A program made the translations under genes and the position numbers. A stretch of DNA of 48,541 bases from Bacteroidota bacterium (GTDB lineage: Bacteria; Bacteroidota; Bacteroidia; Flavobacteriales_D; Crocinitomicaceae). How positions within the stretch are numbered: the stretch's first letter is position 1; each line of letters opens with the position of its first letter. Shown here one piece after another: positions 28,994 to 37,838 of the stretch. Under the pieces are notes generated by a model, which saw only the letters and a list, made by a program, of their open reading frames with translations, was not told the origin of the DNA and did not search any database. Location: the NCBI GenBank assembly GCA_024280295.1, contig JAJRQK010000061.1:1-48541 (forward strand), read 5' to 3'.

Positions 28994-30937
28994 ATGATAA
29001 ATATTACGCTTCCGGATGGCTCAATAAAACAAGTTGAGAAAGGTACTTCAGCAATGGATATTGCAAAAAGTATCTCCGAAGGACTCACTAGAAATGTACT
29101 AGCGGCAAAGGTGAATAATGAAGTTATCGATGCAGATCGAGCATTAGAATCTGATGCAACCTTACAATTATTGACGTGGAGAGATACCGAAGGAAAATCT
29201 ACCATGTGGCATTCTTCTGCTCACTTGATGGCAGAGGCGTTAGAGTTTTTTTATCCTGGGATTAAGTTAGCAATAGGCCCTCCAATCAAAAAAGGGTTCT
29301 ACTACGATGTAGATTTCATGGATCATACAATTTCTGAACACGACTTACAAAAAGTTGAGCAGAAAATGAAGGAACTCGCCAAGCAGAAAAACACATTTGA
29401 TCGTAAGGAGATTTCAAAAGCAGAAGCAATTTCTTATTTCAAGAAGCGCGAAGATCCTTACAAATTAGAACTTCTTGAAGGGCTTGAGGATGGAACTATT
29501 ACTTTTTACACTCAAGGAGAATTTACTGATTTATGTCGTGGCCCACATATTCCGCATACAGGTCATATTAAAGCAATAAAACTAACTGCAATTGCTGGTG
29601 CGTACTGGCGTGGAGATGAAAAAAATAAACAATTAACTCGTATTTACGGAATCACTTTTCCGAAAAATACTGAATTGACTGAGCATCTTGAAATGCTTGA
29701 ATTGGCGAGAGCTCGGGATCACCGGAAACTAGGGAAAGAACTAGATTTATTTGCATTTTCACAACTTGTTGGGCAAGGATTACCATTATGGCTTCCAAAA
29801 GGAGCCGCGCTTCGAGAACGTTTAGAAAGCTTCTTGAAGAAGGCTCAGAAGAAAGGTGGATACGATCAAGTTATCACACCACATATAGGAAGCAAGGAAT
29901 TATATGTTTGCTCTGGGCATTATGCAAAGTACGGAGCAGATTCATTTCAACCAATAGGAACACCAAATGATGGGGAGGAATTTTTGCTGAAACCGATGAA
30001 CTGCCCACATCATTGTGAGATTTACAAAACTCGTCCTCGCTCATACAAAGACTTGCCAATTCGATTTGCTGAGTTTGGAACGGTATATCGCTACGAGCAA
30101 TCAGGAGAATTACACGGGCTAACAAGAGTTCGAGGATTCACTCAAGATGATGCACACATTTTCTGTACTCAAGATCAAGTAAAGGAAGAGTTTAAGAAAG
30201 TTATCGACCTTGTTCTTTACATCTTCAAAACACTAAAATTTGAGAAGTTTAAGGCGCAAATATCACTTCGTGACAAAGAAACTCCAGATAAGTATATTGG
30301 AAACGATGAAAACTGGAACAAAGCAGAACGAGCAATTATTGAAGCTGCTGACGAAAAAGGATTGTCAACTTTCATTGAATATGGCGAGGCTGCATTTTAC
30401 GGACCTAAGCTAGATTTCATGGTTGAAGATGCTTTAGGAAGAGAGTGGCAATTGGGAACAATTCAGGTTGATTACAATTTACCCGAACGATTTGAACTCG
30501 AATACGTTGGGTCTGATAATCAGAAACATAGACCAGTAATGATTCACCGCGCTCCTTTTGGTTCGATGGAAAGATTCGTTGCTGTACTACTAGAACATTG
30601 TGGTGGTGACTTCCCTTTATGGTTAACAACAGATCAAGTCGCAATTTTACCAATCAGCGAAAAGTACAACGATTACTGCCAAAATCTTTTGCAATTACTA
30701 AATAATTCCGATATTCGCGGATTCGTTGACGATCGTAATGAGAAGGTAGGTAAAAAAATACGAGAGTCGGAGCTAAACAAAATTCCATTCATGCTCATTA
30801 TTGGCGAGAAAGAAATTGCAAACAATTCAATTTCAGTACGTCAGAGAGGAATGGATGATTTAGGTTCGATGGAAGTAGATGAATTTACTCAACTTGTAAA
30901 TGATACGATTCAAGACGAATTAGCTTTAAATAATTAA
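28994..30937 (+). CDS. thrS: Threonyl-tRNA synthetase
   Basis: I start at 28994 ([17 protein letters not shown]) because this opens the TGS domain directly, and a -7 box lies just upstream. The 647-residue enzyme has the TGS domain (1-60), the editing domain (about 65-225, with [11 protein letters not shown] and YDVDF), a class II core ([40 protein letters not shown], motif 3 [11 protein letters not shown]) and an anticodon-binding C-terminal domain. It charges tRNA-Thr and heads the thrS-infC-rpmI-rplT operon. Confidence 0.97.
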   Translation: MINITLPDGSIKQVEKGTSAMDIAKSISEGLTRNVLAAKVNNEVIDADRALESDATLQLLTWRDTEGKSTMWHSSAHLMAEALEFFYPGIKLAIGPPIKKGFYYDVDFMDHTISEHDLQKVEQKMKELAKQKNTFDRKEISKAEAISYFKKREDPYKLELLEGLEDGTITFYTQGEFTDLCRGPHIPHTGHIKAIKLTAIAGAYWRGDEKNKQLTRIYGITFPKNTELTEHLEMLELARARDHRKLGKELDLFAFSQLVGQGLPLWLPKGAALRERLESFLKKAQKKGGYDQVITPHIGSKELYVCSGHYAKYGADSFQPIGTPNDGEEFLLKPMNCPHHCEIYKTRPRSYKDLPIRFAEFGTVYRYEQSGELHGLTRVRGFTQDDAHIFCTQDQVKEEFKKVIDLVLYIFKTLKFEKFKAQISLRDKETPDKYIGNDENWNKAERAIIEAADEKGLSTFIEYGEAAFYGPKLDFMVEDALGREWQLGTIQVDYNLPERFELEYVGSDNQKHRPVMIHRAPFGSMERFVAVLLEHCGGDFPLWLTTDQVAILPISEKYNDYCQNLLQLLNNSDIRGFVDDRNEKVGKKIRESELNKIPFMLIIGEKEIANNSISVRQRGMDDLGSMEVDEFTQLVNDTIQDELALNN

Positions 30938-30955
30938 AACAGTTTATTACAATTA

Positions 30956-31507
30956 ATGAGAAGACCGCACCATAGAAAGAAGTTTGTACGTAGAGAAGAT
31001 ACGGCAAAGCACAGAATTAACGAGAAAATCGTAGCTCCAGAAATCCGCCTAGTTTTAGAGGGGGAAGAGCCAAAAGTTATCTCCGTTAAGGAAGCCTTGG
31101 TTATGGCGGATAAAGCAGATTTAGATCTAGTTGAAATTTCTCCAAAAGCGAACCCTCCTGTTTGTAAGATGTTGGACTACAAAAAGTTCCTCTACAATCA
31201 GAAGAAGAAGCAAAAAGAACTGAAAGCAAAACAAAGTAAGGTTGTTATTAAAGAGATCCGTTACGGACCTAATACTGATGACCACGATTTTAATTTCAAA
31301 TTAGCCCACGCTAAAAAATTCTTAGAGGAAGGCAGTAAATTGAAGGCGTATGTTTTCTTTAGAGGTCGTACAATTGTATTTAAAGACCGAGGGGAAATTT
31401 TATTACTTCGTCTGGCTCAAGAGTTAGAAGAATATGGAGTGGTGGAACAAATGCCAAAATTAGAGGGGAAACGCATGACAATCATGATTAACTCTAAGAA
31501 GAAGTAG
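30956..31507 (+). CDS. infC: Translation initiation factor IF-3
   Basis: The 183-residue protein has the expected N-domain ([15 protein letters not shown]), a Lys-rich linker ([16 protein letters not shown]) and the C-domain ([24 protein letters not shown]-type end [10 protein letters not shown]). It starts with ATG rather than the AUU of E. coli infC, 18 bases after thrS. It binds the 30S subunit and checks initiator tRNA and start codon. Confidence 0.96.
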   Translation: MRRPHHRKKFVRREDTAKHRINEKIVAPEIRLVLEGEEPKVISVKEALVMADKADLDLVEISPKANPPVCKMLDYKKFLYNQKKKQKELKAKQSKVVIKEIRYGPNTDDHDFNFKLAHAKKFLEEGSKLKAYVFFRGRTIVFKDRGEILLLRLAQELEEYGVVEQMPKLEGKRMTIMINSKKK

Positions 31508-31525
31508 CGTTAGCTACTGATTGAA

Positions 31526-31542
31526 CTGAACAAGGAGTTCAG
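31526..31542 (+). other. Leader hairpin between infC and rpmI
   Basis: CTGAAC and GTTCAG pair around AAGGA, part of a 116-base gap that also contains AGCT/AGCT and TAGC/GCTA pairings. Such gaps upstream of rpmI-rplT hold L20-binding leaders in other bacteria; whether this one does is unproven. Confidence 0.3.
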
Positions 31543-31623
31543 AAAGAGCTAAAAATAAGCTTTAACTGAATTTTAGATATAGAATTAAAGAGCAGTATAG
31601 CGGTAACTTAAAACTAAAGAGAG

Positions 31624-31821
31624 ATGCCAAAAATGAAAACTAAATCTAGTGCTAAGAAGAGATTCAAAGTCACTGGAAGCGGTAAAATTAAAAGAAAGCA
31701 CGCTTTTAAAAGTCACATTTTAACAAAGAAGACTAAAAAGCAAAAGCGAAACTTGACAAAGGATGGTCTGGTACATAAAGCAGATATTCCTAACATCAAG
31801 CAACAATTATGCATGAAATAG
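31624..31821 (+). CDS. rpmI: 50S ribosomal protein L35
   Basis: The 65-residue basic protein matches L35 throughout: [36 protein letters not shown], and the tail [14 protein letters not shown]. It is followed by a small TCCGA-TCG-TCGGA hairpin at 31822, immediately after the stop codon. Confidence 0.97.
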   Translation: MPKMKTKSSAKKRFKVTGSGKIKRKHAFKSHILTKKTKKQKRNLTKDGLVHKADIPNIKQQLCMK

Positions 31822-31841
31822 TCCGATCGTCGGATCTATTT
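31822..31841 (+). other. Small hairpin after rpmI
   Basis: TCCGA and TCGGA pair around TCG, then TCTATTT. It is only 5 bp, so it is a weak terminator or an mRNA-processing or stabilising element between rpmI and rplT. Confidence 0.35.
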
Positions 31842-31921
31842 TAAACAGGTGAAGTTAACCAAGTAACGAGTAACTAAGTCAACTGAAACAGTGTTGCACT
31901 CTTTATTAAAAACAACTAATT

Positions 31922-32269
31922 ATGCCAAGATCAGTAAATCATGTTGCTTCTAAGGCGCGTCGTAAGAACGTAATGAAGCACGCCAAAGGTTACTTTGGAA
32001 GAAGAAAAAACGTTTGGACTGTAGCGAAGAACGCCGTTGAAAAAGGGTGGGAATTTGCATACACAGGACGTAAACAAAAGAAAAGAAATTTCCGTTCTTT
32101 GTGGATTACGCGTATTAATGCAGGTGCACGCCAACACGGGATGAGTTACTCTCAATTCATGGGACTTGTCAACAAGAGTGAAATGGAGTTAAATCGCAAG
32201 GTTCTTGCAGATTTAGCAATGAATCACCCAGATGCTTTTAAAGCTGTTGTTGATTCCGTGAAGAAGTAA
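31922..32269 (+). CDS. rplT: 50S ribosomal protein L20
   Basis: The 115-residue protein has the L20 signatures [49 protein letters not shown], and the C-terminal helix [16 protein letters not shown]. It is the last gene of the thrS operon and binds 23S rRNA early in assembly. In other phyla it also represses its own operon. Confidence 0.97.
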   Translation: MPRSVNHVASKARRKNVMKHAKGYFGRRKNVWTVAKNAVEKGWEFAYTGRKQKKRNFRSLWITRINAGARQHGMSYSQFMGLVNKSEMELNRKVLADLAMNHPDAFKAVVDSVKK

Positions 32270-32291
32270 ATTATTAACATCGCTATACTTG

Positions 32292-32322
32292 AAACGCCTC
32301 GATTTTATCGAGGCGTTTTTTT
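32292..32322 (+). terminator. Intrinsic terminator of the thrS-rplT operon
   Basis: AAACGCCTCGAT and ATCGAGGCGTTT form a perfect 12-bp stem (TTT loop; fewer pairs with a larger loop), followed by TTTT. It lies 23 bases after the rplT stop. Confidence 0.95.
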
Positions 32323-32367
32323 GTTTAGTAAACTTAATTTATTAACGCTCAATTAAGAATTCATAAG

Positions 32368-32397
32368 TTGAATGCTAAACTCAGAATAGTATCTTTG
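32368..32397 (+). promoter_or_regulatory. Bacteroidetes-type promoter of the lipoprotein hydrolase gene
   Basis: TTG at 32368 and TATCTTTG at 32390 are separated by 19 bases, which fits the -33/-7 consensus (TTTG, TAnnTTTG). The GTG start is 18 bases beyond the -7 box, so the leader would be very short. Confidence 0.55.
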
Positions 32398-32414
32398 AAA
32401 TAAAAAATCACTCA

Positions 32415-33308
32415 GTGCGATTTCTAAACTCAATAATACTCCTAGTCATAATCTCATTGGCAACATTCGCCTGTGGAGACTCAAACGCATCAATTAAACT
32501 AACTGGATCAGAGATAACTTCTGAAGATACCACTATAGTTACGTTCACGACGCCTGTCCTCAAGCACGACAGTACATTTGCAATAGACTTTAATGGAAAT
32601 CCAATAGAGTTGATCGTGAAAATGCCAGAAGTGGAGTTCATTGGGACTATCATTGCTCTCCCAGGTTGGAATTTCTCAAATACGGGTTGGTGCGACAGTG
32701 CTGACCTCTGTACAGAAGCATTGTCTCGCGGCTACGCTCTAATTCTTCCGCAAATGGGAAAGAGTATCTACTGTAAAAATACCTATCCTCAAACGCGTCA
32801 AAGTTGGTTGAAATATCCCACACGAAAATGGATGAGTGATGAGATGATCCCATTTATTCAAAATAATTTTGCTCTGTTGCTGACAGATCAATCAAACTAT
32901 ACCCTAGGACTATCAACAGGAGCACGGGGGGCGACATTGCTTGTACTGGATCACCCTGATTTATTTACGGCATGTGCTGCACTTTCTGGAGATTTTGATC
33001 AATCTGAATTCCCAAAGGATAATTTATACATTGGATATTATGGTCGAATGAGTCAATTCCCTGATCGATGGAAAGTTGACGACAACATAATTACTGCTAT
33101 TGATGATTTAAACGTCCCGATTTATGTTGGACATGGTGAAAAAGATCAAGTAGTTGACATTAAACATTCTAATATTTTTGTGGAAGCCATGAAATCTGCT
33201 GGAAAAGATTTCAATTATCACATTGATGATAATGCGGGGCACACCTATTCTTACTGGAATTCAGAAGTTAATGCAATGTTGGATTATTTTGAATCGATCG
33301 TTCGATAG
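32415..33308 (+). CDS. Alpha/beta-hydrolase lipoprotein
   Basis: This 297-residue protein begins with GTG, which gives MRFLNSIILLVIISLATFAC with a lipobox Cys20. The mature enzyme has an alpha/beta-hydrolase layout: nucleophile Ser167 in GLSTGARG, probable acid Asp244 in GHGEKDQVVD, and His276 in DNAGHTYSYW. Substrate unknown; the esterase/peptidase-like (prolyl-oligopeptidase or putative esterase) families are the nearest match. It should face the periplasm. Confidence 0.85.
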   Translation: MRFLNSIILLVIISLATFACGDSNASIKLTGSEITSEDTTIVTFTTPVLKHDSTFAIDFNGNPIELIVKMPEVEFIGTIIALPGWNFSNTGWCDSADLCTEALSRGYALILPQMGKSIYCKNTYPQTRQSWLKYPTRKWMSDEMIPFIQNNFALLLTDQSNYTLGLSTGARGATLLVLDHPDLFTACAALSGDFDQSEFPKDNLYIGYYGRMSQFPDRWKVDDNIITAIDDLNVPIYVGHGEKDQVVDIKHSNIFVEAMKSAGKDFNYHIDDNAGHTYSYWNSEVNAMLDYFESIVR

Positions 33309-33326
33309 TCATTCAAATCGAGAATA

Positions 33327-34535
33327 TTATTTCCGTTTCGCTTTCATCAAATTTGATACACCCTTCATGTACTGATATCCAATTCCAAAAGGAAGGTCTT
33401 TAACACCTTCACCTTTATAAGCGGCTTTCAAGTCTTCTTGCTGACGCTCCGCAAACAACGAAATAGGATGCTGAAAATGCCCGTAATAGGTCAAATCCCA
33501 TTTATTTTCATCGAAAAACTTAATTGGAATCCCTGAATCATCTTGAAGCACATACTCACAATTATCAAGAATGACATTTCTAATAATGCTGAATGTTGGT
33601 CTGTGCATTAGATAAGATGCTGACTTCAAATACGTCGATTTCATGTTAATGGAGTTCAAATATGCAACAAAATCCTTACGTGTCTTCAGTCCTTTTGCTA
33701 CAAGCCCTCCCCTACTCGAATAAGGTAAATTTTGAAGATTCACAGCAAAATAAGTCAATGTTCTTAACTTGTCAGATCCTTTTCGTTCGAAGTAATATCG
33801 ATTCCCGAAGTAAGTAGAATCTGGTAAATCATCAATTTCAGTTGTCAATTTTCCATCTGCTGTTACACCTACACGCTCTTGGTACAATACATTATGCCCA
33901 GTACGATTCATAAATTGCATTAAGACAGGTAATGTTCCATCCACTTCACCATTGAAGTCGTTAGCCATAGCAATTGTTCTAAAAAAGCTCTTCCCAAGAA
34001 TCATGTGCATCGACTTGCGAACCCCGTTCAAATAAACTTGATCTTTTCCATCTGTTGATTTCTTCATCATGTCAGGGTATGTTCCAATCGGTTCAAGACC
34101 AATCATAACGATATTTTCATAATCTGGAAAAAACACATCTGCATGCAGAAAATCAGGCCCTGAAAATGGATAAAAAAGTGTTCCTCCACCTTCATTCGCT
34201 CCGCCCATTTCAGAACTAGACCATTTCCGCATTATCGGAAGTTTCTCATTCGTCTTCTTCCAAAGACCATCCATCGTAGTTTTATAAGACTGCCAAGAAC
34301 TTTTTGCTTCAAGTGAAATCAAAGAAGAGCCAGGTTGACCTTCTACTCCAGCAACAAAATTTGCTAAGTCATTAAACTTTGAATCTTCTGGAACTGTCAA
34401 ATGGTCTATATGATCTAGGTGATCTTGAGCCAAAGAATCTTTCTCATCTTCGACAACCGATTCCAATACTTCATTGGATTCTGAACCGCAAGAAGTCATT
34501 AACACTGTGAACGAAAGGTAAATCAACTTTTTCAT
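33327..34535 (-). CDS. Lipoprotein of unknown function
   Basis: I use the ATG at 34535, which gives MKKLIYLSFTVLMTSCGSES with lipobox Cys16; an upstream ATG (34586) would add 17 residues ahead of the signal. The 402-residue mature protein contains WSSSEMGGANEGGGTLFYPF, SGPDFLHADVFFPDYENIVM, IGLEPIGTYPDM and a C-terminal SPFGIGYQY-like stretch (LPFGIGYQYMKGVSNLMKAK). I recall similar proteins only as uncharacterised. It converges on the hydrolase gene with an 18-base gap. Confidence 0.75.
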   Translation of the reverse strand: MKKLIYLSFTVLMTSCGSESNEVLESVVEDEKDSLAQDHLDHIDHLTVPEDSKFNDLANFVAGVEGQPGSSLISLEAKSSWQSYKTTMDGLWKKTNEKLPIMRKWSSSEMGGANEGGGTLFYPFSGPDFLHADVFFPDYENIVMIGLEPIGTYPDMMKKSTDGKDQVYLNGVRKSMHMILGKSFFRTIAMANDFNGEVDGTLPVLMQFMNRTGHNVLYQERVGVTADGKLTTEIDDLPDSTYFGNRYYFERKGSDKLRTLTYFAVNLQNLPYSSRGGLVAKGLKTRKDFVAYLNSINMKSTYLKSASYLMHRPTFSIIRNVILDNCEYVLQDDSGIPIKFFDENKWDLTYYGHFQHPISLFAERQQEDLKAAYKGEGVKDLPFGIGYQYMKGVSNLMKAKRK

Positions 34536-34654
34536 AATGATGATTGGTCTGTTTTTACAAATTTGCTCATTTAAATTCACTCTCAATTGAATATCCTAAA
34601 AAAAAAGTACTTTAGGTGAATTCAAGAAACTAAGAACACCGAATACAACGTAAA

Positions 34655-36010
34655 ATGGCATTAAAATACACTCGATCTGTTGCAACGAACATGGTAATTG
34701 CAAATATGATCGGAACTGGAATTTTCACATCACTCGGCTATCAAGTAATTGAAGGTGGAATTCCCGATCCATTTGTTATTCTAATCATTTGGCTTGTTGG
34801 TGGAATTATCTCACTCTGTGGTGCAACTGTTTATGGTGAAGTTGCTACAAGCATTCCTAAATCTGGTGGCGAGTACACTTTTTTAACTGAACTCTATCAC
34901 CCGCTTTTAGGATTTATTAGTGGATGGATCTCAATAACAATAGGATTTTCCGCCGCAATAGCTGGGCTTTCGATTGCGACAGGAGAATACTTTCTACCCA
35001 TTTTGGGAATGGAAAACACTGAGTCTGTTATGGGAATCCCGATTGTAAAACTGATTGGGTGTATCGTAATCGTAGCCGTTGCTATTATCCAATTAGGAGG
35101 AGTGAAGGTTGGGGGAATGGTCCAGAATTACATGACCTATATCAAGCTTGGTCTAGTTGCTGTATTTCTTGCTTTACCTTTCTTTTTTGGAACAGATGCG
35201 AATACTTCTGGGATTAGTTTTTCACCTTCTGAGGGGAGCATGGACATGATTTTCAGTCTCTCATTTGCAGGGTCACTTGTATGGGTTATGTTCGCTTACA
35301 GCGGATGGAATGCAAGTTCATACATTGTAGGAAATCTTGAAAATCCAAAACGAAACCTGCCATTTTCATTAATGGTTGGAACGCTAATTGTAACAGTACT
35401 GTATATGTTATTAAATACTGTATTCATGTACGTAGCAACATTCGATGAATTAGCCTTTCAAGTTGACCTTGGAAATGTCGTTTCGACCAAACTTTTAGGC
35501 AATAGCATAGGGTTGATTTTTAGTGGTGTCTTTTCACTCGCATTGATTTCAGGATTAAACGCCATGTTCATAGCTGGGCCTCGTGTTGCTCAACAAATGG
35601 GAAAAGATCATGTAGTATTTAAAGTATTAGGAAAAGAAAGTAAAAGTGGTGCACCAAGAGCGGCGATTCTGACAATGATGGTAATTTCAATGATTCTTGT
35701 CTTTACATTCTCATTCTCTGATTTAATCAAATTTACTGGATTTACACTCTCCATCTTTGCTCTATTAACGGTGTTTGGAGTATTTATTCTTCGCAAACGT
35801 GGCAATCAAGGTGAAAATGTAGTGAAATCGTGGGCCTATCCAATATCACCAATTATTTTCATCGCATTAACAATCTGGATGATCACTTACTTTGTGAAAG
35901 ATGAACCGATAATCATACTTTGGTTTTTCTTGATTATCACTCCGGCGATTCTAATTTATTTAATAACAAAATCCAAAAATGATAAAATGGACGGTACTTC
36001 TTTGGATTAG
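34655..36010 (+). CDS. APC-family amino acid permease
   Basis: The 451-residue protein has about 12 helices and the APC signature: VIANMIGTGIFTSLGY in helix 1, CGATVYGEVATSIPKSGGEYTFL in helix 2-3, and FAYSGWNASSYIVGNLENPKRNLP in helix 6. It transports amino acids or amines across the inner membrane. The substrate is not evident. Its end overlaps the serine hydrolase gene by 32 bases. Confidence 0.9.
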   Translation: MALKYTRSVATNMVIANMIGTGIFTSLGYQVIEGGIPDPFVILIIWLVGGIISLCGATVYGEVATSIPKSGGEYTFLTELYHPLLGFISGWISITIGFSAAIAGLSIATGEYFLPILGMENTESVMGIPIVKLIGCIVIVAVAIIQLGGVKVGGMVQNYMTYIKLGLVAVFLALPFFFGTDANTSGISFSPSEGSMDMIFSLSFAGSLVWVMFAYSGWNASSYIVGNLENPKRNLPFSLMVGTLIVTVLYMLLNTVFMYVATFDELAFQVDLGNVVSTKLLGNSIGLIFSGVFSLALISGLNAMFIAGPRVAQQMGKDHVVFKVLGKESKSGAPRAAILTMMVISMILVFTFSFSDLIKFTGFTLSIFALLTVFGVFILRKRGNQGENVVKSWAYPISPIIFIALTIWMITYFVKDEPIIILWFFLIITPAILIYLITKSKNDKMDGTSLD

Positions 36011-37181
36011 TCTGATTAGTATATCAGCCAATTCACAATTAAACATCGAGACAAACGAGGACTTACTTAACTATCTGCATGGTAGCGACGAGGTTTTTAA
36101 TGGGATCCTCGATAGTTCGGATCTTCATCACTTTCAATTTATTTACACACGTATTGATCGAGTGAACGGTGACACCACACTAAAAACATTCAATTTATCC
36201 AATCCAGATTATTATTTCTATCCAGCAAGTGTGGTAAAACTTCCAACCGCACTGGTTACGCTAGAAATGATGAAAAAACATGATCTTTCTATGGATGCCT
36301 ATATGAAAATTCATCGCGATCAAACATGTGGAAATATGGGCTATATTGAAGAAATGGAAGCAGGTAGGTTGACAATGGGGAAGATGATTCGTGAATTAAT
36401 TGTCATTAGTAACAATCGCTATTACAATGCTCTTTACCAATTTGTCACGCCAAAAAAATTGAACAGTCGACTAATTTCAAAAGGAATTAATGATACGAAG
36501 ATCTACCGAAGTTTTACAGGATGTGATTTGCCACATAGCCTCTTCTGTAACTCACTTACCATAACTGATACAGAAAAGAAAAATACACTGATACAAAATT
36601 CAAGTCGATTGGGTTTATCCACATTCGCAGCTCGCTATATCTGGAGCCCAAAATATTTGTATGGATCCAAACATGAATACCGAGGAGAGATTGTGAAGGG
36701 TCCTTTCGATTTCAATTATCATTTGGAGTATCCACTGAAAGACATACATGCCACAATGCTTCGATTGATAAAGCCAAATCTCTTTAGTGAAGAAGAACAA
36801 TGGGACATTTCAGACGAGCATAAAGACTATTTCTTAAATGCTATGAAAGGAATTCCTTCAGATCTTACTGACAAAAAGTACCATGATCAGAAAAAATATC
36901 CAGATAATATTTTTAAATACATTGTTAAAGGAGATGATAATCCCAACTATAAAGATGTTGTAACCTACAGTAAGATAGGAATTGCATACGGGTTTGTAAC
37001 TGAAACTGCTTACATTGTAGATACAACAAATAACATTGAGTTCTTTCTTACAGCGAGTATTTACGTTAATAGTAACGACACCGTGAATGATGGGAAATAT
37101 GAATACGATGAAATTGCTCGACCGTTTCTCACAAAACTTGGACAGAAAATTTTGGATTACGAGCGAAGAATTAAGCAATAA
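35979..37181 (+). CDS. Serine hydrolase of the beta-lactamase/penicillin-binding class
   Basis: The 400-residue protein has a signal peptide (MIKWTVLLWISLISISANSQ) and three motifs in the right order: SxxK as YPASVVKLP (Ser84, Lys87), an SxN equivalent ISNNRYYN (Ser144-Asn146), and KxG as SKIG (Lys332-Gly334). The usual KTG is KIG here. The family includes class A beta-lactamase-related and transpeptidase-like enzymes, so a role in cell wall or peptide turnover is possible; beta-lactamase activity is not implied. It overlaps the permease gene by 32 bases, which suggests coupling and perhaps that the pair handles released peptides or amino acids (inference). Confidence 0.85.
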   Translation: MIKWTVLLWISLISISANSQLNIETNEDLLNYLHGSDEVFNGILDSSDLHHFQFIYTRIDRVNGDTTLKTFNLSNPDYYFYPASVVKLPTALVTLEMMKKHDLSMDAYMKIHRDQTCGNMGYIEEMEAGRLTMGKMIRELIVISNNRYYNALYQFVTPKKLNSRLISKGINDTKIYRSFTGCDLPHSLFCNSLTITDTEKKNTLIQNSSRLGLSTFAARYIWSPKYLYGSKHEYRGEIVKGPFDFNYHLEYPLKDIHATMLRLIKPNLFSEEEQWDISDEHKDYFLNAMKGIPSDLTDKKYHDQKKYPDNIFKYIVKGDDNPNYKDVVTYSKIGIAYGFVTETAYIVDTTNNIEFFLTASIYVNSNDTVNDGKYEYDEIARPFLTKLGQKILDYERRIKQ

Positions 37182-37267
37182 AAAACGACTAACAAATAAT
37201 TGTTAATCGTTCCATAATATCAATGTTAGTTCTTTTTAGAATTAAACTCGAATCATCAAACTCAAAT

Positions 37268-37537
37268 TTACTCTTTAATTGAGCAAGCCGTTGTTACTAT
37301 TGAAGATCCAAGAGCAACATTTCCATTACTAGATTCGCATGACGTTTTTACATTGTCTTTCTTTCCATTAATAACTGTAGACGAGCTAGTTGTGACAGTA
37401 GACTCTGGTGATATCTCCCAACCACCAGCAATCTCAGCAGGCGTAAAAGTGGTAAATGTACATTCACAAGTATAATCTTTCTTACAAGACGCAAATAAAA
37501 GTAAACTTAAACTTCCAAATAATAGTACTTTTTTCAT
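37268..37537 (-). CDS. Small lipoprotein
   Basis: Starting at the second Met (37537) gives MKKVLLFGSLSLLLFASCKK with lipobox Cys18, and an 89-residue product. It has CEC near the N-terminus, a Ser/Thr-rich middle (TTSSSTVINGKKDNVKTSCE) and a C-terminal Cys. No family is recognised. It stands alone between the hydrolase and DUF2339 genes. Confidence 0.7.
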   Translation of the reverse strand: MKKVLLFGSLSLLLFASCKKDYTCECTFTTFTPAEIAGGWEISPESTVTTSSSTVINGKKDNVKTSCESSNGNVALGSSIVTTACSIKE

Positions 37538-37838
37538 TTTAACTAGGTTTTGATTAATTAATTGAATCATAAAATTCAATCTTTTTTTTAGTAGCTCACC
37601 ATAAGATTCCTTTCAATTTGGTTCGCGATAAATGTTTTGGTAGTCAAAAAAACTCATTTAGGTTAAAATAAACCCTATACTAAACCTGATGTTTAGATGT
37701 TTGAATTACCTAAATTAAGTTTTTTTGTGATTCATTCCCACTCTATTTATGTAGACTTGAAACCACAAACAACTCGTTCGAAAATGATTCTCCACTTTTA
37801 GTAGTAAATTGATTTCGAATGATAGCTAAACATGAATT

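Noticed and set aside
35979-37181. Antibiotic-resistance beta-lactamase
   Set aside because: Motif order fits the superfamily, but KTG is KIG, the length is 400 residues and the context is a permease; resistance function cannot be claimed.
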